Assembly: GCA_945859605.1 (NCBI GenBank)
Contig: OX243827.1
Coordinates: 28,995,641-29,059,640 of the forward strand
Origin: Lumbricus rubellus
Lineage: Eukaryota > Annelida > Clitellata > Crassiclitellata > Lumbricidae
Direction: 5' to 3'
DNA length: 64,000 nucleotides
Shown here: piece after piece, positions 63,659-64,000 of the stretch
Position numbering within the stretch: position 1 is the stretch's first letter
How the letters are laid out: each line of letters opens with the position of its first letter
Notes under the pieces: model-generated
Seen by the model: the letters and a program-made list of their open reading frames with translations, nothing else
The model's database searches: none
Told to the model about the DNA's origin: nothing
Translations under genes and position numbers: made by a program

Positions 63659-64000
63659 TTCGCTACTTTAACTCACCAACGACCGGAGAATTCAGCCTAA
63701 GGTGTTCTATGCAGTTATTAATACATTTTTTTCGAGTCATTTATCTTTGCTTGCCTCACAAGACAGGAAGCATTTTTACTCGAAAATAAATAAACTTCAC
63801 ACCCACAGTAACTGTAGGGCCTATACCAGGCGACTAATCTGTGGTTGGCTGTCTTAGGTTCCCGGCGGATGTTCTAATTTTTTGAAATTTACTGCCAACC
63901 TTTGTACACCTTGTCGATTCTCAAAAGTAGGAATATAAGACTTAGGCTAAAGCTCGACGTATGTTTCTGTATGGATTACGACCTTACAATTTCACTTGAG

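Larger units (their letters stand above)
62715..64000. other. Gene C intron running to the window end
   Basis: No further exon was recognised. It contains one hAT-like MITE and a three-copy tandem repeat, described separately. Confidence 0.5.

Overview
This is animal nuclear DNA. Coding sequence is split into many short exons with GT-AG introns, the base composition is AT-rich, and introns and intergenic DNA are crowded with microsatellites, non-LTR retrotransposon tails, tRNA-derived SINEs and small inverted-repeat DNA transposons. The palindromic word GTAGGCCTAC (and TAGGCCTA or TAGCCTAC variants) is scattered throughout. Repeat content and gene family suggest an invertebrate deuterostome, perhaps an echinoderm, but the sequence alone does not settle the lineage.

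The window holds a head-to-tail tandem array of three related adhesion G-protein-coupled receptor (aGPCR) genes, all on the + strand. Gene A (1892-20092) is cut off at its 5' end; 22 exons are visible, from the middle of the third Ig domain to the stop codon. Gene B (24072-53504) appears complete. My 28-exon model is in phase throughout and gives 1276 residues: signal peptide, four Ig domains, hormone-receptor (HormR) domain, GAIN domain with GPS cleavage motif, seven transmembrane helices and a Ser/Thr/Gln-rich tail. Gene C (56794 to beyond 62714) has its own signal-peptide exon but lacks all Ig exons and most of HormR. It goes straight into the GAIN region and runs off the window.

The most striking feature is the N-terminus of gene B. 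The order, spacing and characteristic residues of its four Ig domains match Ig1-Ig4 of the L1CAM/neuroglian/NrCAM cell-adhesion family, the four-domain unit known to form a horseshoe for homophilic binding. Each Ig domain is split by an intron. This looks like an L1-type adhesion head on a GAIN/7TM signalling body, kept in at least two tandem copies and lost in a third.

Genes A and B share exon lengths, phases and stretches of intron sequence, so they are fairly recent duplicates. Comparing their introns shows filled and empty insertion sites for several mobile elements. Elements with visible target-site duplications include hAT-type MITEs (8 bp), Tc1/mariner-type elements (TA), a piggyBac-like element (TTAA), a LINE carrying a nested MITE, and a 2.3-kb transposon with a broken transposase-like gene and an 8-bp duplication. 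Two fold-back elements have arms built of short tandem repeats.

Region by region: 1-1891 upstream intron; 1892-20092 gene A; 20093-24071 intergenic; 24072-53504 gene B with most large insertions, notably 34126-36164 and 40930-46340; 53505-56793 intergenic; 56794-64000 gene C, partial. Exon limits come from splice consensus, phase and A/B comparison, without transcript data.
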